The notes: generated from the letters alone by a model not told the origin. Positions 25,106 to 40,472 are shown, counted from the first letter of the stretch. The stretch: 64,000 nucleotides of DNA from Portunus trituberculatus (GCF_017591435.1 NC_059268.1:18602684-18666683), one strand, 5' to 3'. Made by a program: numbers and translations.

Positions 25106-26920
25106 AAGTACGAAGTGAATAGTGCCACTGCTTGAAGGTAAGTCATGTCTTCTTTAATGTTGTCTGTTCACTACATTCTGTAACATTTACAATGGAGTTA
25201 GATTTTTCTAATGATTCATAAGTAATTTCACAATTGTGTGCATAATATTGGTTATTTTCTAAACATACACAACAAACAATGTCACTATGAAATTTATCAT
25301 ATTCTTTCAGCTTTCACACACTTTTTTTTTTTTACTCCTGAACTGTTCATATACCGTCCCTGCCCACTTTTGTATATCCACCTTCTTATAAGTTGAACTC
25401 TTTCAAAGGGGAGGTTTCAAGACACATCCTCTGCTTTTGGCTAATGCTTTCAATTCCATAAGGGCAGTCCCTCAGTGGGCCTCCTTTTTTTTTTTTTTTT
25501 TTTAAGGCTCTTCCTACATTAAAAGAAAACTATCTAATTTTGTGGCTGATGAAGTAAAGTGTAATGTTTCCTTGCTTTGGCAATTCATGCAGATTTAAAT
25601 TTGTATTGTGTTGAATAGATTTCTTTTTATATTTTACGCATTCATATATCTGCAAAGTTTGCTATTGTGTATCATGTTTATCTATGTTAGTTATGCTACA
25701 TAAAAATTTAACAGAGAATCAGTTCCAGCTGACTTCATTTTCCTCAATTATATCTATAGTAAATGAGGATTTGTGACTAAATGCTGTGTTCAGAATGTAT
25801 TCGCTATACATGTTTACTTCATATAGACTATATCTTTCATTGCAACACAGTGGGGATGCCAGGATTCATGATTGTGCAATATATATCTGTTGTACTACAT
25901 ACAGTGATGGAGTTTGTTGAACAGTGTTACTGTGCCATAAAAGAAAAAAAATACTAAGTAGAGTCACAGGCTATTTAAAGCTGTAGGAATCACAGCTATA
26001 TAAAGAATTATAGATGACCTTATCCTTAAACTATATACCTGGGAGGGTGAATCAGTTTCTGCTAAGATAAGGAACCACAAAAATTGCAAGATCATGTACA
26101 ATGAATATGAATGAAATACAAAAAGGTGAAAATGGGATTTGATGCAAGAAAATTTTGTTTTATGGAAATGGACGTTAGCCTTTAGCCTTTAAGAAAAGAA
26201 CTAAGTGATTAAAATTAAATGGGAGAAATTCTTTTAATATTTTATAGATCCATGAGGTGATGCTTGAATAATGAATAAGTATCATGCACAGCCTTTTCAT
26301 TTTTGCTGTATACTGTAACACTAATTGGCATTATCAGTCAGATATACAGAATACGTTGTGATGACACTGTATATCATCATGTTTTATGTGTCTATCCTTT
26401 GCTGTTAACAGGAAAGAACTACCTTTATCTTTCACAACTTTGTCAATGAAGTAACCATAACTACAATAGTTATCATGCAAGTGGAACGCGTTGCTATTGC
26501 CTCCAACACCACTGAATGTGCTTATTTGCGACCAGGTAACATCCATATAAGATTATCGCTGCTGTTATAAAATACTAATGCAGTACAATCGCTCCGGTAC
26601 GACATGTTTCGTGACGAGTAGTATCTATATACACGACTTTATTAAACAACCAAGTAAAATTTGAGAGATACACCCATTCATGATGCTATACGAGTATTTG
26701 GATATATCTATGACTACACACAAATAGTCATTGCATATTAGTTATACTACACAGCCCGTAGTGGTCACAGTCTGAAAAAAATCCAAATATAATCATGGAA
26801 GTGACCGTGTGCAAGGACATTATAACGAAAGTAAATAGCCACGCACAATGAGGAAATACGATACAATGAGCCCAGGTAGCACAATAAAAGAATAATCGTA
26901 CGTCTGGCAGAGGTCACGTG
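25106..26920. other. Intergenic stretch
   Basis: AT-rich DNA with several poly-T runs (for example about 25484-25503). No gene, RNA or clear repeat could be supported. Confidence 0.5.
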
Positions 26921-26929
26921 GTCGCGCGG

Positions 26930-27154
26930 GTGTTTACAGAGCCAAGAGACATTTACCTTCCTTAGGGCATTTTATAATAATTTCCCCAGGACCTATCAAC
27001 TGCTGAGGAGCGTGGGAGCACATGGTGGCGGCGGCGGGGGTGTTGGAGGGCTTGTCACGGTGCTGGGGGAGGAGGGAGCATGTAAAGAAGCGAGGAGCGG
27101 CCGCGTCAGCAGTCTTGGGGCCTAAGCAAGATGGCGACCCTTGGCCCTGTGGCG
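26930..27154 (+). promoter_or_regulatory. GC-rich promoter and candidate first exon of the zinc-finger/PHD gene
   Basis: Composition changes to GC-rich and CpG-rich at about 26910 and stays so to about 27300. A likely first exon ends at 27154 with a strong donor (GCG|GTAAGG). It would splice to the acceptor at 28663 (TTTCAG), 23 bases before the main ATG. The exon carries a well-placed ATG at 27131 that would form a 9-codon upstream frame (see findings). The transcription start is unknown. Confidence 0.4.
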
Positions 27155-28663
<1,509 letters not shown>

Positions 28664-28686
28664 ATCTGAAAACATAAAAAGTCATA

Positions 28687-31600
28687 ATGGACCACAGTTA
28701 TGTGAGTCGTCAGCATCCACCCGTGGATAAGGAGTCCTCTAGCACCATACCAAGGTACACTTGTCATCTACTTGTGCCTTGCATATGACTTTGCAGAAGA
28801 TGCATTTTGTGTTTGAATTACTATGGAATGTAATATTTATACTAAATAAAAGCTGTTACCTTAATAACTCACGATAATTTGCAGATCTCCTGTAGGCCGC
28901 CGGACTGGACGGTCTCGCAGTGTTTCAGAGTCTGGCCATGGACCAGTTCCTTCTCAAGATGTGTCAATGAGATTATCAACATTGGCTACGCCTGCACGTG
29001 TCTCAAGCAACTCTCAACATGACTCCCAAACAAGATCAGACCGACCAAGGAAGTCAAGGTACTCGAGTGGAAAGAGTCAGAGTAGTGGTCGTGTTCCCCG
29101 GGAAGGAAGGTCATCGTATGCCGAGGGTGGACAGGGAAGACTGCATGCTTATAAAGCAGGATCATTAGGTTCAGACGAAGAGGATGGAAGTCCTCCAGAA
29201 CCTAAAAGATCAAAAGTAAATCCTCTTCCAGATATTATGCATGACTGGGAGATCATTGTCAAATCCCTCAAGGCCAATGAACGAAGAGAAAAGTTGGAAG
29301 TCACTAAAGCCTCTAGTTCTTCTTCAGAAAAAATTCATAGTGTATCAGATTCTTCTGGTTATGAACAAAAAATTGCAGAGGAAAGTCTTGTTGCAGTTCG
29401 TAAATTAGATTTTGCAAGTGTGCAGAAAACTCAGGAATTAGATGAACCAAAATCTGGAAGCAGAAATACAGAAGCTGATAGTGACAAAGAAAACACTAAG
29501 TTGAGTGAGAGTGTTGATACAGAATCAAGAGATGATCAAGGTTTATCAGTTCCTAATGAAAATGTAGATTCAGTGCATTTAGAAAATGGTGAACAGAATG
29601 TAGAGACCTCAGGAGAATGTACTGTGGAAGGATCCTCTGTGAACAGTATTGCAAAAGAAGAGTTGAATACAAGTGTGATAAATGTACCTGGGAGGAGTGA
29701 GAACCAGAGTGGTGATCCTGACAGAAATAAGACTGAAAAGCTCAATGTTAATGCATCACATGTGGATGTATTAGATAAGAGACATTCAGGAAATAAATAT
29801 GATGTAATACCAGAAAAAAATATAGGCTCACTTGCTGCAAGGAAGGCTCAGGATAGGTGTGAAAAGATAAAAGATAAAGAGACAAAAAGAGAGGCTTCTA
29901 GGTATACCAGTGTTGATGCTTTTGACAGGGTTACTGTCTGCGAGAGCAAGCAGCTATTTGCTAAAGACAATACTCTTTCCAAAACTTTTGAAAAAACAAA
30001 AGAGGTCTGTAGTTCAGAGATATTAACGGAAGCCGATGAAAGAGAGAGTCCTGTTCGGGCATTTGGAAGGAAATGTATGTTGTCTAAAGGAAAAGATGAG
30101 GAAGTTTTGTTAGATGAAGGGCTAACTAGCAATAACAATGATGACAGTATCGTTTCTGGTCTTTCGGAATGTACTAGCAAAAAGAGGTCTTTTATGATTA
30201 GAAAAGGATTCCCTGGTTTTGCTGAATGTTATGAAGAGCAGCCAAAAGAGTTACTAAATCCAGGATCTGTCAAGCTTAAGTTTGATAGTGGACTTAAAGG
30301 ACGAAAGAAATCATATCAGGATGAGAAGTGCAAGTCAGAATACAAAGTGAAGGATTGCAAAGTTGTTTTAGAAAGAGATTGTGAATCTGCAGTTAGTACA
30401 GGTATTAAGAAAGACGAAGACTTACTGAAGGGGAGTGGAGTTAGCTCTGTGCTATGTAGTATGGAAAGTTCAGGAGTGGGTATGGCAAGACTAAGACATG
30501 GTCTCTCCTCAGAAAATGTCCTTGTAGAAAAAGCCCAGGGAAAAACTATCATTTCAAAGTCAGAGTTTCAAGATCTTTTTGGGTCAGTAGAGGAGGATAA
30601 AGTTGCTGCTTATGACTTTGAGGGCTTCTATAAAAGTACATTTGAGAATATGTGGGAAAGTGGTGATGAAGAAGTTGAAGCATTTGAAGGTTTTGCTTCA
30701 GATGATGCTGCATTGAATGTGGAACATTCATCAAAATCCACTTATGGCTATCAAATCACAAGTTCAGAAAGTTGTATTGAGTTAGATAGCGGGAAAGTTG
30801 TTAGAAAAGAGAAAATCATATTTGATGCCAAAAAAGTTTGCCATGAATGTCGACTAATATTTGAGACAAAGCAAGAAAGACGGCAACATTACCATGTTGG
30901 TCACAAAAGGGTATATGACTGTATGTTTGATGAGGGAAGTTGTGGAAAGAGCATTGGTGCTGTACAATATCATGCTCATTTGTGGGACCGGCATGACTAT
31001 CTAATTAAACGGATTATTGAGGATCTGACATCCGATGTTGCATCTTGTACATTGGTTGGTTCAGCGTCAGATACTGCTGGTCCCTGTCGAGTGTGTCTCT
31101 GCATGCTGACACAACCAGCCCGGCAGCTCCATGAATTCCTGGTGCATGGCCTGGTGTCCAGTATGCTAACCTTGGGCTCCAGCTCCCCACAGGCCACTGT
31201 GTGGTGGACTGGAAGAGGTTTAGCCTGGACTTGCCACCAGTGTTCTGCTTCTAATTCCTCATTTCAAAATCCTAAATATCTCTTGTTGTTGTGTGCTCCA
31301 CATGCATTCCCTAAGCTGTTGGCAAACCATTTGGTTAATGTACACCTTATGAGTGATACTTTGTTACATGGTTGGTGGTTGGTGTTACGCCTGTTAATTT
31401 CATTGCCACAAGTTCACCGTGTGTCCCTAGCATCCATTCTTGCTCTAGGCTTACAAAAAGATTTGTCTTCAACCTGTTGCCTTATGTGTAAACGTTCACT
31501 TGCTTTTATGGTGAGTCCTCAATTGGAAGAATCAAGAGGATTATGTGCATGGTGTTTAGATATGGCAAAGGATAGCTTAGCATGTTGGTTCTTATGTGGG

Positions 31601-34600
31601 TATCCTTATCCAAATTCTGAGTCACAGCTTATATCTCATCTTCTGTCAAATCATGCTAGCCAGCTTTCTGGAGGTTGGTGTGTGTTATGTGGTCAGTGGG
31701 TGAAATGTCTGCTTTCTCATGATTTAAGTCATTCTTATGTTGAAAAGAGTATTTCACATTTTTACTGTACTTTTTGTTCAGAAAGTCTTGCTGGGCAGAA
31801 TGTACTATCATGGGCAGTTCACTCCTGGTCTGCTCATGTCTACCCCTGTCCCTTCCCTACTTGTGTCACCTACCACATCACTGCAGATGAAGAGGGACAA
31901 GCCAAACCATTCAAGACAGTGTTGCCCACCTCCATACATTTAGCAGCTCACATCAATGCTTACCATCTTTCAACTGAGAAAAACTTGCGGCTGGATGAGC
32001 TTGCAATGCTCCTCCAGTGGGTGAGAGGTGGCCGTGGGGGAATGTTGATGGCAGCTGATGCACATTATTTGAATGGAGTGTGGTATGATCACATTGGGGA
32101 AATATTCACTCTGGTTCGTAATCCACCCAATCTGCATCTGTCTATGACTGTGAAAGTTTGGTGTACATGTGCCCTCTGTGGATGCTCAACATTCCTAGTG
32201 CTTCGCTACAGAGACTGCAGTCCATCTCCTATTTGTCGAGAGTGTCGTTATGGTCTCCGACGCTGCCATATTGGACCGCCATGGAAGTGCCCCTCCAAGA
32301 CTTGTGACTTTATCATTGCCCAAGCAGCTGGTCTTTATGTTCACCTGATGGAATCCCCCAAGCATAGACATACTATAAAACCTAACTTCAAGTATCTCTC
32401 TTTGCCCAGTCGTTGTTCTAAATGTGATTCAGCAGAAACGTTTCCAGACCGATTGTCACTATTCTGTCACCATCTTCTTTCTCACACACTTGCATGTCTT
32501 ATTTGCCCATTTCATGCTATCACAGCTACGTCCCTGCAACATCACCGAAACACTTGTCATGATTTGAGATCCTGGGACACAGTATGGACAAGCCTTACCA
32601 ACAAGCACCAGCTTAGAGAAAAGTACAAAGGATCAAGTGTTGAATCTGTTAAACAAGAAAGCTGTTTGATGCTTGTAGGTATGAATTCGACTGGAGGAGT
32701 GATAGCTCAGTGTGATCCATTCATAAATACTGCTCCCTTGATACAAGCTGCTCAGGAAAGTGTGGAAGTTGGACAGAGGCAGCAGATGGGAAAAATAGCT
32801 GTTGAGGAATGCCTTGAAAGTGAAGATGAAAGTAATGCTGGGTGGTGTGAGTCTTTATGTACTGTATCCATGTCCCCTCATAAGTTGACTCCACCTACAA
32901 TTGACAACACACAAAGTACTGAAAAGGTTAAGAGTACTAAAAAAGATAGAATTCAACCTGAGCAATCAGCTTGTCTCACCAAAGCTCAAAGTGTACCTGA
33001 AAGTACAGTCAAGTCTTTGAAAAGTGAAGTTGGCAGCACTTTGCCCTCTGCTGCTGAACCTGCAGATGAGAAAAGAAAAGATGAAATTGTTGAACCTCAG
33101 AAAGAATATGAGGAAGAAGATGACAGTGGGAGTGAACCACCTTTGCAGATTGATACAGCTGCTGCATCTCCTAATTCTATACGTGAGTCAGGTCCTCCTA
33201 GCCCAGGATCTCCAGTGTCTGGCCCTAGTACTCCTATGGCAAGGCCTGCCCCTGCACAAACTCAGAGCAGGCCTCCAACTTCAAACACCAGTGAAGAAGG
33301 AGTAATTCCTTCAAAGACTAAAATATCTGAAGCATTAAGCTCCAATAGTAAAGACAAAAGGGATTCTGGCAAACAAGAGAAATCAGATCAGTCACAAGTA
33401 GAGGGAGGAATGTTAACATTTGGATTAGTTGATGCTTTGAACAACGTTGTGGCACAAACTTTCCGTACAATGACTGAAGTTATAACTGAACAGTTACAGC
33501 AGAAAGATGAAGGGAAAAGTAAACCAAGTGGAAAAAATTCTGGAGATTCAACCGAAACTGTTTCACAAGACACTGAAACCTCACAGTCACAGTCAAAACC
33601 CATTGTAGAAAAGAATGGTAGGAGAGGAGAGCCAAAGCCGGTTCCAAAGGGTCTTGGAGAAAATGCAGACATTGATATAACATCCATGGGGGAGAATATT
33701 CTGCAAGATCTTTCCGACAAGTTTACCGGCCAGTGTGTTGGGTGTGGCGTCAGTGTTCTTTTGCCACGTCTTTTGCTGCATTTGAATGAAGTTCATTCTG
33801 AGTCCCTTATCACATGTACTTGTGGAGCTTTTCAGGGAAATCTCTATGCATTCCTTGTCCACTCTTTCCATCTATCTCATTTGCCGAGTGAGGCTCGTCC
33901 TTTAATGCTGTCCACACCAGATGGTAGCCAGAAAACTATGATAGTTTTAGAAGCAAGATCATCCTCACTCACCTATACATATCCATGTTTCAAGTGTGGC
34001 AAAAGATTCAAGCAAGAGAAATCTAGACAGCTTCACTATAACCTCTGCAAATTAGAGAAAAAGTTTGAATGTGAAGTTTGTGGTGAGAAGTTTGTGCGTG
34101 ACCACCACCTAGTGAAGCACAAGGAATGGAAACATAACCCTCAGACTTGCCCTCATTGTGGTAAAGGTTTCACTTCTGAGGTCTCTTTAACTCAACATGT
34201 TCTGCACATACATAAAAAGTTACTGGCCCACAAGTGTGAACAGTGTGGAGACAGATTCAGCACTCGCTGCAGACTTAAAGTGCATTCACGCATCCACACT
34301 GGAGAGCGTCCACATAACTGCCAACACTGTAAACAGGCATTCGTTTCAAAGAATTTATTAGCCAAACACGTGGCCTCAATACATCCAGGGCGAACATCAA
34401 ATTACCAATCAGATTCGAGTGAAGACCTGAGCCGTTACAAAAGCCGTAAGCACAGAACATCTTTTGAAAAATCAGCAAAGAAAAAAGGTAGTCAAGAAAG
34501 TGATTCTGATTCAGATGCTTCAGAAGTGGATGGTCCAACAACACAAGAAAGTAAGACATCAAAACCAGCTGATGATGACAAAGTAGCTGAGCAAGAATTC

Positions 34601-36175
34601 CAAACAAGACTTGTTATGTTAGCTATGACTGAGTCTGATTTAGAAACCTCAGAATCTGAATCAGAAACCACAGCTTCTCAACATGGGAAGCAGGTTAGTA
34701 AGCAAAAGAATTTACCTGAAAAGAAGTCTGAAAGTCCAAGAGAAGAATATCATAGTTACATGTTTGATCTTTCAAATAATGAGGATCAGAAAAAGAAGAG
34801 GATAACAGATTGTTCCAGTAGTGTTGTTGGAGCAATTGGAGGATCTGTGAGCGAGAATTCTGCTTCCCTCGCTGTGCGGGAAGACATGCTGCAAATAGTG
34901 GAGAGAGCAGTGGGTCTGAGATGTGGACCATGCCATCAGACTTGGAGTGATCCTGCAGGAAAACTTCTACACATGTATCTAGTTCACCCACAACTTGTCC
35001 TAAACCTTGGACTCACAGAATGTGCTTTTTGTAATTTCTCGTTTTCCACAGCTGATGACATCAATGACCACCATCTTGCTCTCCACCAGCGGGCAATGCT
35101 GCCTGATGGAACTTTTCGCTGTTTGTGTGGCCTTGTATTCCGTGAGGATGGAGCTTACTATTTCCACCTTTACTATGCCCACAAAGCCCAACGGGCTCTC
35201 AATGTTGGTGGAGAGATCGTCTGTCGGGTGTGTGAGACCCGTCCACGTCTCAACAAGATTGTCGACTTGGTGGTTCACTTAAGTGACACACATACCATGT
35301 TTGATCATGTAAGAGTAAATGATGCTTACATGTGCAACTTTTGTTACAAAGCATTTGAGTCATGGACTGTATTAAGCTTACATTTCTTTATGGTACATAA
35401 AGCTACCAAAAGTCAGACCCATAGTTATGACTGCCCTTATTGTGAAGGGGCTTCACCTTGGCACTCCTTGGAAGCATTGCAGTATCACTTAGATAATGTT
35501 CATCCCTCTCACCAACGTGTACATAAAGTGCCAGAAAACTCGTGTAGTATTTACATGCCTGCCTCACGTGCTGCCGTCACCCCAACTTCTGCATCAAGGA
35601 GTAAAAGAAAGAAGCCTGTAACCAACAGTGGTGCTAAATCTCCTCCAAAGAAACGTAAGAGAGCACCAAAGAAGAAAGTCTATGAGGGGGCAAGTATGGA
35701 GGCAGATGAAACTCTGTACTGTATTTGTCAGTGTCCCTATGATGAGGTATCAGACATGATAGGCTGTGACAATCCCTCATGCCGATACCAGTGGTTTCAT
35801 TTTGAGTGTGTTGGGATAATGGCTGCACCAGAGGGTAATTGGTATTGTCCAGAGTGTACCACCACTCTCAAGGTAGCAGAGAAGCAGCAGAGATCACAAA
35901 AACAACAACCTCATGCTGATCTATATGAATATTATAGTAATTTTGAGACGGACTCACGGCCTCAGCCTCAACCTCAACCTCATCCTCATCCTCAACCTCA
36001 ACCTCAGCCTCAGCCTCAACCGGAGACACCTGCTAAACCACCCAGTCAGAGACAACGTTCTTCCTCTTCTTCTTCTTCATCTTCCTCTTCTTCCTCTTCT
36101 TCAAGTGATTCTTCCTCTTCTTCTTCTAGTAGTGATTCTAGTAGTGACAATGAAAATAATGACAACAATGACTGA
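28687..36175 (+). CDS. Giant C2H2 zinc-finger protein with C-terminal PHD finger
   Basis: Predicted nuclear chromatin or transcription factor; no ortholog recognised. CDS joins 28687-28754 and 28885-36175 (7,359 nt, 2,452 aa); the second exon alone codes over 2,400 residues. Residues 1 to about 640 are acidic and Ser-rich, without clear domains. From about 673 (VCHECRLIF) to about 1260 there are many dispersed CxxC and C2H2 motifs. A Ser/Pro-rich linker follows (about 1350-1600). Residues about 1723-1858 hold a tandem C2H2 array, with a classical HTGERPH linker before its last finger. Another group of atypical fingers covers about 2034-2230. A basic stretch (KSPPKKRKRAPKKK, about 2275-2288) looks like a nuclear localisation signal. 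A C4HC3 PHD finger (about 2299-2350; LYCICQ, MIGCDN, QWFHFECVG, NWYCPEC) is ING-like, with the Tyr, Met and Trp of an H3K4me3-binding cage. The tail is (QP)n/(HP)n and poly-Ser with acidic end. Start: first ATG in the upstream exon, in frame with no earlier stop conflict. Confidence 0.9.
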
Positions 36176-37020
36176 GAAATGTACTGAATTTTGGAATTGT
36201 GCAGTATAGCTCAACTTGATAGACTGTTGTTCGTCACGTTCAGTACAATACATACTTGTAAAAAAAGTTGTCTAAGGTTGTTAATTACTGTTCTTAGTCT
36301 GGTATTTTCTTACTGAAATAGTCTTTTCATTGTATAAATGGATTTTCCTTTTTCAGTTCGGTATGTTTTGCCATGATAATTGCTCTTTGTAGTGTAGAAT
36401 TTTCACTGAGTTACTACTATGATGGTAGGAATTTAGACTGCAGTACCGTACCTGAAAACTAAAACTGGTTAAAAGCACTGCTAGATGGTAGCCTAAATTC
36501 ATTACCTTCAACGAAGATGTGCACTGGTGACACTAAGTGTCATATATTACTTGCCTTGGCTATGAATGAAGCTTTATGATTCCATTATTTTTTGGGATTG
36601 GATTATGAATGGATTAATCCTATACTTAATAGGAAACAGTCCAAATATAGTACACTGAATGTTGTGTTAGTCAGCTTATGCAGTTGTGTTACATTTTTTT
36701 TTCCCATGTAATATTAGGAAAGTTTAGGTGCCAAAATGTATCAAAATTTACATAACTACTTGTTAAATACAGTTTTCATGACACTGAAAACCTGTACTTT
36801 TGTGATAGTGTTATTTTATATAACATTTTTGTTGTGTTTGCAGACCTTCAATATTTTAGATGTTTGGCATTTTATAACTGTGTCATGAAACTCAGGAAGC
36901 AGTTTTAGGCAGCAAGCTTTGCTTTGTTTTATTCTTTTTTAAGCAGTTTTCCTCTGGATATTTTGTTTAGTTTTTCTTTTTCAAAGCTGGAGGACTCTTC
37001 AATAACTTTTTTTGATTACA

Positions 37021-37022
<2 letters not shown>

Positions 37023-37086
<64 letters not shown>

Positions 37087-37106
37087 CATCATCATCATCA
37101 TCATCA
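37023..37106. repeat. (ATT)n(ATC)n microsatellite
   Basis: About 64 bases of ATT repeats followed by seven ATC units. Confidence 0.95.
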
Positions 37107-37460
37107 GTCTTAATGATAATAGATTATAATTGTAAGATTTTCCTCTAGCATAAAACATTTTCTTTTGATCTTGGTCTTTGTATCATTCTTTAGCTGAAGC
37201 ACACTGTAAAATGAGTGAAGAGAAAACATAGATTCTGTACCTTTGTATACCTGTTAATGGATAATATGATTGTAAATAGTCTGGCTTATGTACAAAATGT
37301 ATTAGTAAATCTGATGTAGCAAAAAGTTTTTTCAAGTGTGTTTGTTTGCCTCTTTTGAAAGGGACATCATTGAGCATTATAAAACACAACAAAAAATATA
37401 TGATCAATAATGAATAGAAGAATGCTGATGTTGATACAAGTGAGGCACAGAATTGTCAAC

Positions 37461-37466
37461 AATAAA
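37461..37466 (+). terminator. Candidate poly(A) signal of the zinc-finger/PHD gene
   Basis: AATAAA on +, 1.29 kb after the stop. Confidence 0.4.
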
Positions 37467-37480
37467 TCTTGCTGTTAGTC

Positions 37481-39426
37481 TTGATTAAGAAACTGACTTG
37501 GCAGATCCAAAGTAGCAAATGTTGTATCCTGTGCTTGTAAGCTTTACTCTTGGTGTGGGTGGTACATTCACAGACTCTGCACACAGTTTAGTACCATCAT
37601 ATAAACTGCATAAGTATATAATTTCTCCTTACATTAAGGAACATTAAGATATTGGTTTTATATTTTCAGGTTTGTCTTATAGGCATGAATCTGCATATAG
37701 TGTACATATTATGAATGTTTTTGAGAATGTGTGGGCAATAATTTATGCTATGAAAATATGAAAGCTGTAAAAAATTACTGGTTTATTATATGAATGAGAA
37801 TCAAATTTACCTTGATGCATGGAACCTTTTATGGTGATTGTGTGTGTTTTGACATTTTTTTTTTTTTTACCAAAACATAATGATCTCAGGGACTTAAGAA
37901 TAAGCAAAGTTACCTGTTTGTACTACTTACAAGTACTATATGTGGCTGTTCTGTATTGAGTGTATAGATCATTGCATTGTTCAGCTTGGGAGTTGTATAT
38001 TTTTCATTCATGTATCTCCTGTTCGTATTGATTTAATTCTCATCATCTTGGTTTAAATTATTTAGTTGTCATCAAAACAAAATTGCATTGTCTGCTTGAA
38101 ACTCCATGGTCTTTTAGTGTTTTAAACTGTGACAATACACACATCCTAGAGACTGATCAGCTGCTTCATTGGTATCATTCTGCTGATGTTTAATACGTTA
38201 TGGAAATGAACTTGGGAACACCACCTGAGAAGACCTTCCTTACCTTCCTTTGCTATTTTTGTTCTGAGAATTTTATCTACCATTAGGATTGGGTAGTAAA
38301 CCATAGTGATAGTGTGCCATATCTAACCAATTATAAGGATGGTTGTGTGCAAGGCTAAATGAAAAAAACCCTAGTTGATAAATTGCTTTCTTGTTCTTAG
38401 CTGAAATTTACACAAAGCTCACTCTAGATATTGTCATAGCATTAGAATCTTTGAACCTGGGAAATTTTGTTTATGAGCTTAAAGAAATGGGTGAATGTTT
38501 TGGGACTGAGGAAACTAGTAAAAAATTGTTATTAAAGTTTTACGTTAGTGAAAAAAAAAGTCTTATTAATTGGAGACTCAGGGAAGTGTGACTGCTTCCT
38601 TCTTAAAGCAATATTTTTGGAAATTTCAAAGATTATTGGAGAATATTCAAAATTTTCTTTGTTGAAAAAATGGATGTAGGCAATTTCTTGGGCGTTTCTC
38701 AAAGTAGGAATGTGGTAATGCGTGGGCAGACTATGGTGACTATGGTAGGTTGGTTTAAATTCGATCCGTATTTGAAGCTATAATGTAGGCAAAAGAAAAT
38801 TCGCACATTTTTGCTATACTTTAAAGATTTATGGGTTGAGTTAGACAGCTTGAATGTACGCATGAAGATGTGGTAAGTTACGAAAAAGAGAGAAGTAAAT
38901 GCAGTAAGTCGTCATGATAGAAGGATTTGCAGTGGTAGCTCTATACTTTCGTGCTTTTCCATCTTCACTCATCAGTCGGCACAAATGCAATTTATATTTT
39001 CCTATACGATATATTCCTTTCGACGAAAATATCGAAAGCATATACAAACTTTCACATATTATTTATGGATCTCAGAAATTCATAACGTTGATTTGGGAAG
39101 TTACATAATCGAGTATTGAAGAAACTGGCTTATCAAGATATTTCTGGGTCGCATCTTGAATACTTTTAAAAGACATTGTTGAAGATGTAATGGATTTTCA
39201 AGGGTGTTCTTTGCCCTTTTAGTTATATAAGATTAAAATTTCAATAATTCCAATGAGATGGGCACCTTTGTGAACCTCTGTTGAATAATCTCCCTTGCAA
39301 AAGCGTTTCATAACAAGTCATTCGTGTTCCGTGGCAGCTTGAATCTGGTTGTGTCATTTCGTGCTCCAGGCTTGGCTCCGATTTTTTTTTTTTTTTCTCT
39401 CGCCCCTCACCTCATTTGAAGGGTAA
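37481..39426. other. Intergenic stretch
   Basis: AT-rich DNA with no supported gene. An open frame at 38391-38591 has no family resemblance. Confidence 0.5.
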
Positions 39427-39434
39427 GTAGTTGG

Positions 39435-39545
39435 GGCACTGTCCCCATGAAACCGTTCCGCGTGCTCGCCTCAATTCCCGGCTCCCACTTCGCAGCTCCT
39501 CCACCCAGCTGATTTGACGTCATATATTTGAAGCCACGCTATTGG

Positions 39546-39585
<40 letters not shown>

Positions 39586-39627
39586 TAACGAATAAGGAGA
39601 GAGAGAGAGAGAATATGAAAATGAATA

Positions 39628-39674
<47 letters not shown>

Positions 39675-39715
39675 TATGATAACGAATAAGGAGAGAATAT
39701 GAAAATGAATAAGGA

Positions 39716-39749
<34 letters not shown>

Positions 39750-39985
39750 GAAAATGAATAAGGAGAGAGAGAGAGAGAGAGTATGGTAACGAATAAGGCA
39801 GCGTTTCTCAATCTTTTTACCCTTGCGTAACCCTTCAAATACATCACTTCTCAAGCAATCCCTATGCAAAAACAAAATTATATATTTCTCATTTGATGTG
39901 ACGTCAAATCCGCTAGGTGGAGGAGCTGCAAAGGGGAACAGGGAATCGAGGCGAGCGCGCGGGACGGTTTCTCGGGGACAGTGCC
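39435..39985. mobile_element. 551-bp inverted-repeat DNA transposon (non-autonomous)
   Basis: Terminal inverted repeats of 88 and 87 bases (39435-39522 and 39899-39985) start GGCACTGTCCCC and end near TTTGACGTCA. They match at roughly 85% with one indel. A perfect 8-bp direct repeat GTAGTTGG flanks the element (39427-39434 and 39986-39993), as expected for a target-site duplication. The interior is not coding: GA microsatellite blocks spaced by AATATGAAAATGAATAAGG units (39549-39782) and a hAT-end-like CAGCGTTTCTCAATC at 39799. An 8-bp duplication fits hAT, P or Merlin superfamilies; the ends do not decide. Confidence 0.85.
39549..39782. repeat. (GA)n microsatellite with ATGAATAAGG spacer units
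   Basis: Several GA runs separated by near-identical spacers containing GAATAAGG, forming a compound tandem repeat inside the inverted-repeat element. Confidence 0.9.
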
Positions 39986-39993
39986 GTAGTTGG

Positions 39994-40472
39994 CTATGGA
40001 TATTTACATGTTACATTCACAGGATTTACCATTCATTTAGGCAATGTATGTGATAGATTTACCGAACAACGCTGGTCCCTTTGCTGTTCTCTTTCTCCTC
40101 CACTCAATCAATCAACTAATCATTCCTCTTCCTCCTTTGCAATCCGTCTCTTCGACTCTAAATTGTTCATATAAACAGCCTATGAAGATTTCAAAGCCTG
40201 TTGCCTCGCGGCTCTTTCCTATTGTTTTCGCTCTTAATCTATAATTTAGGATGGGATAGCGGTGTTTTTCGGATGGAGAAGGCTAAGATATGGCCAATTG
40301 TCATCTCTTAACACCAAAAATAAGGTGGAAGCTTCTGTTGTTATGGTAGGCGCCATATTTGAGTAGTGTTGCTAACGGCACTTACGGAAAAGATCTCTTG
40401 ATATTTACGCACTAATCTAACCTAGCACTGTCCAGGCACTGGTAAGGGTCAAGTCATCCTCTTAATGCACGA

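Larger units (their letters stand above)
36176..37480 (+). other. Probable 3' UTR of the zinc-finger/PHD gene
   Basis: AT-rich non-coding sequence with an (ATT)n and (ATC)n tract at 37023-37106. The first canonical AATAAA is at 37461-37466. Confidence 0.45.

Noticed and set aside
29536..35828. Many minus-strand open frames opposite the giant zinc-finger exon
   Set aside because: Shadows of a long coding exon; no splice logic or family resemblance.
39539..39875. Ser/Leu-rich minus-strand open frames
   Set aside because: Translation of GA microsatellites inside the inverted-repeat element.
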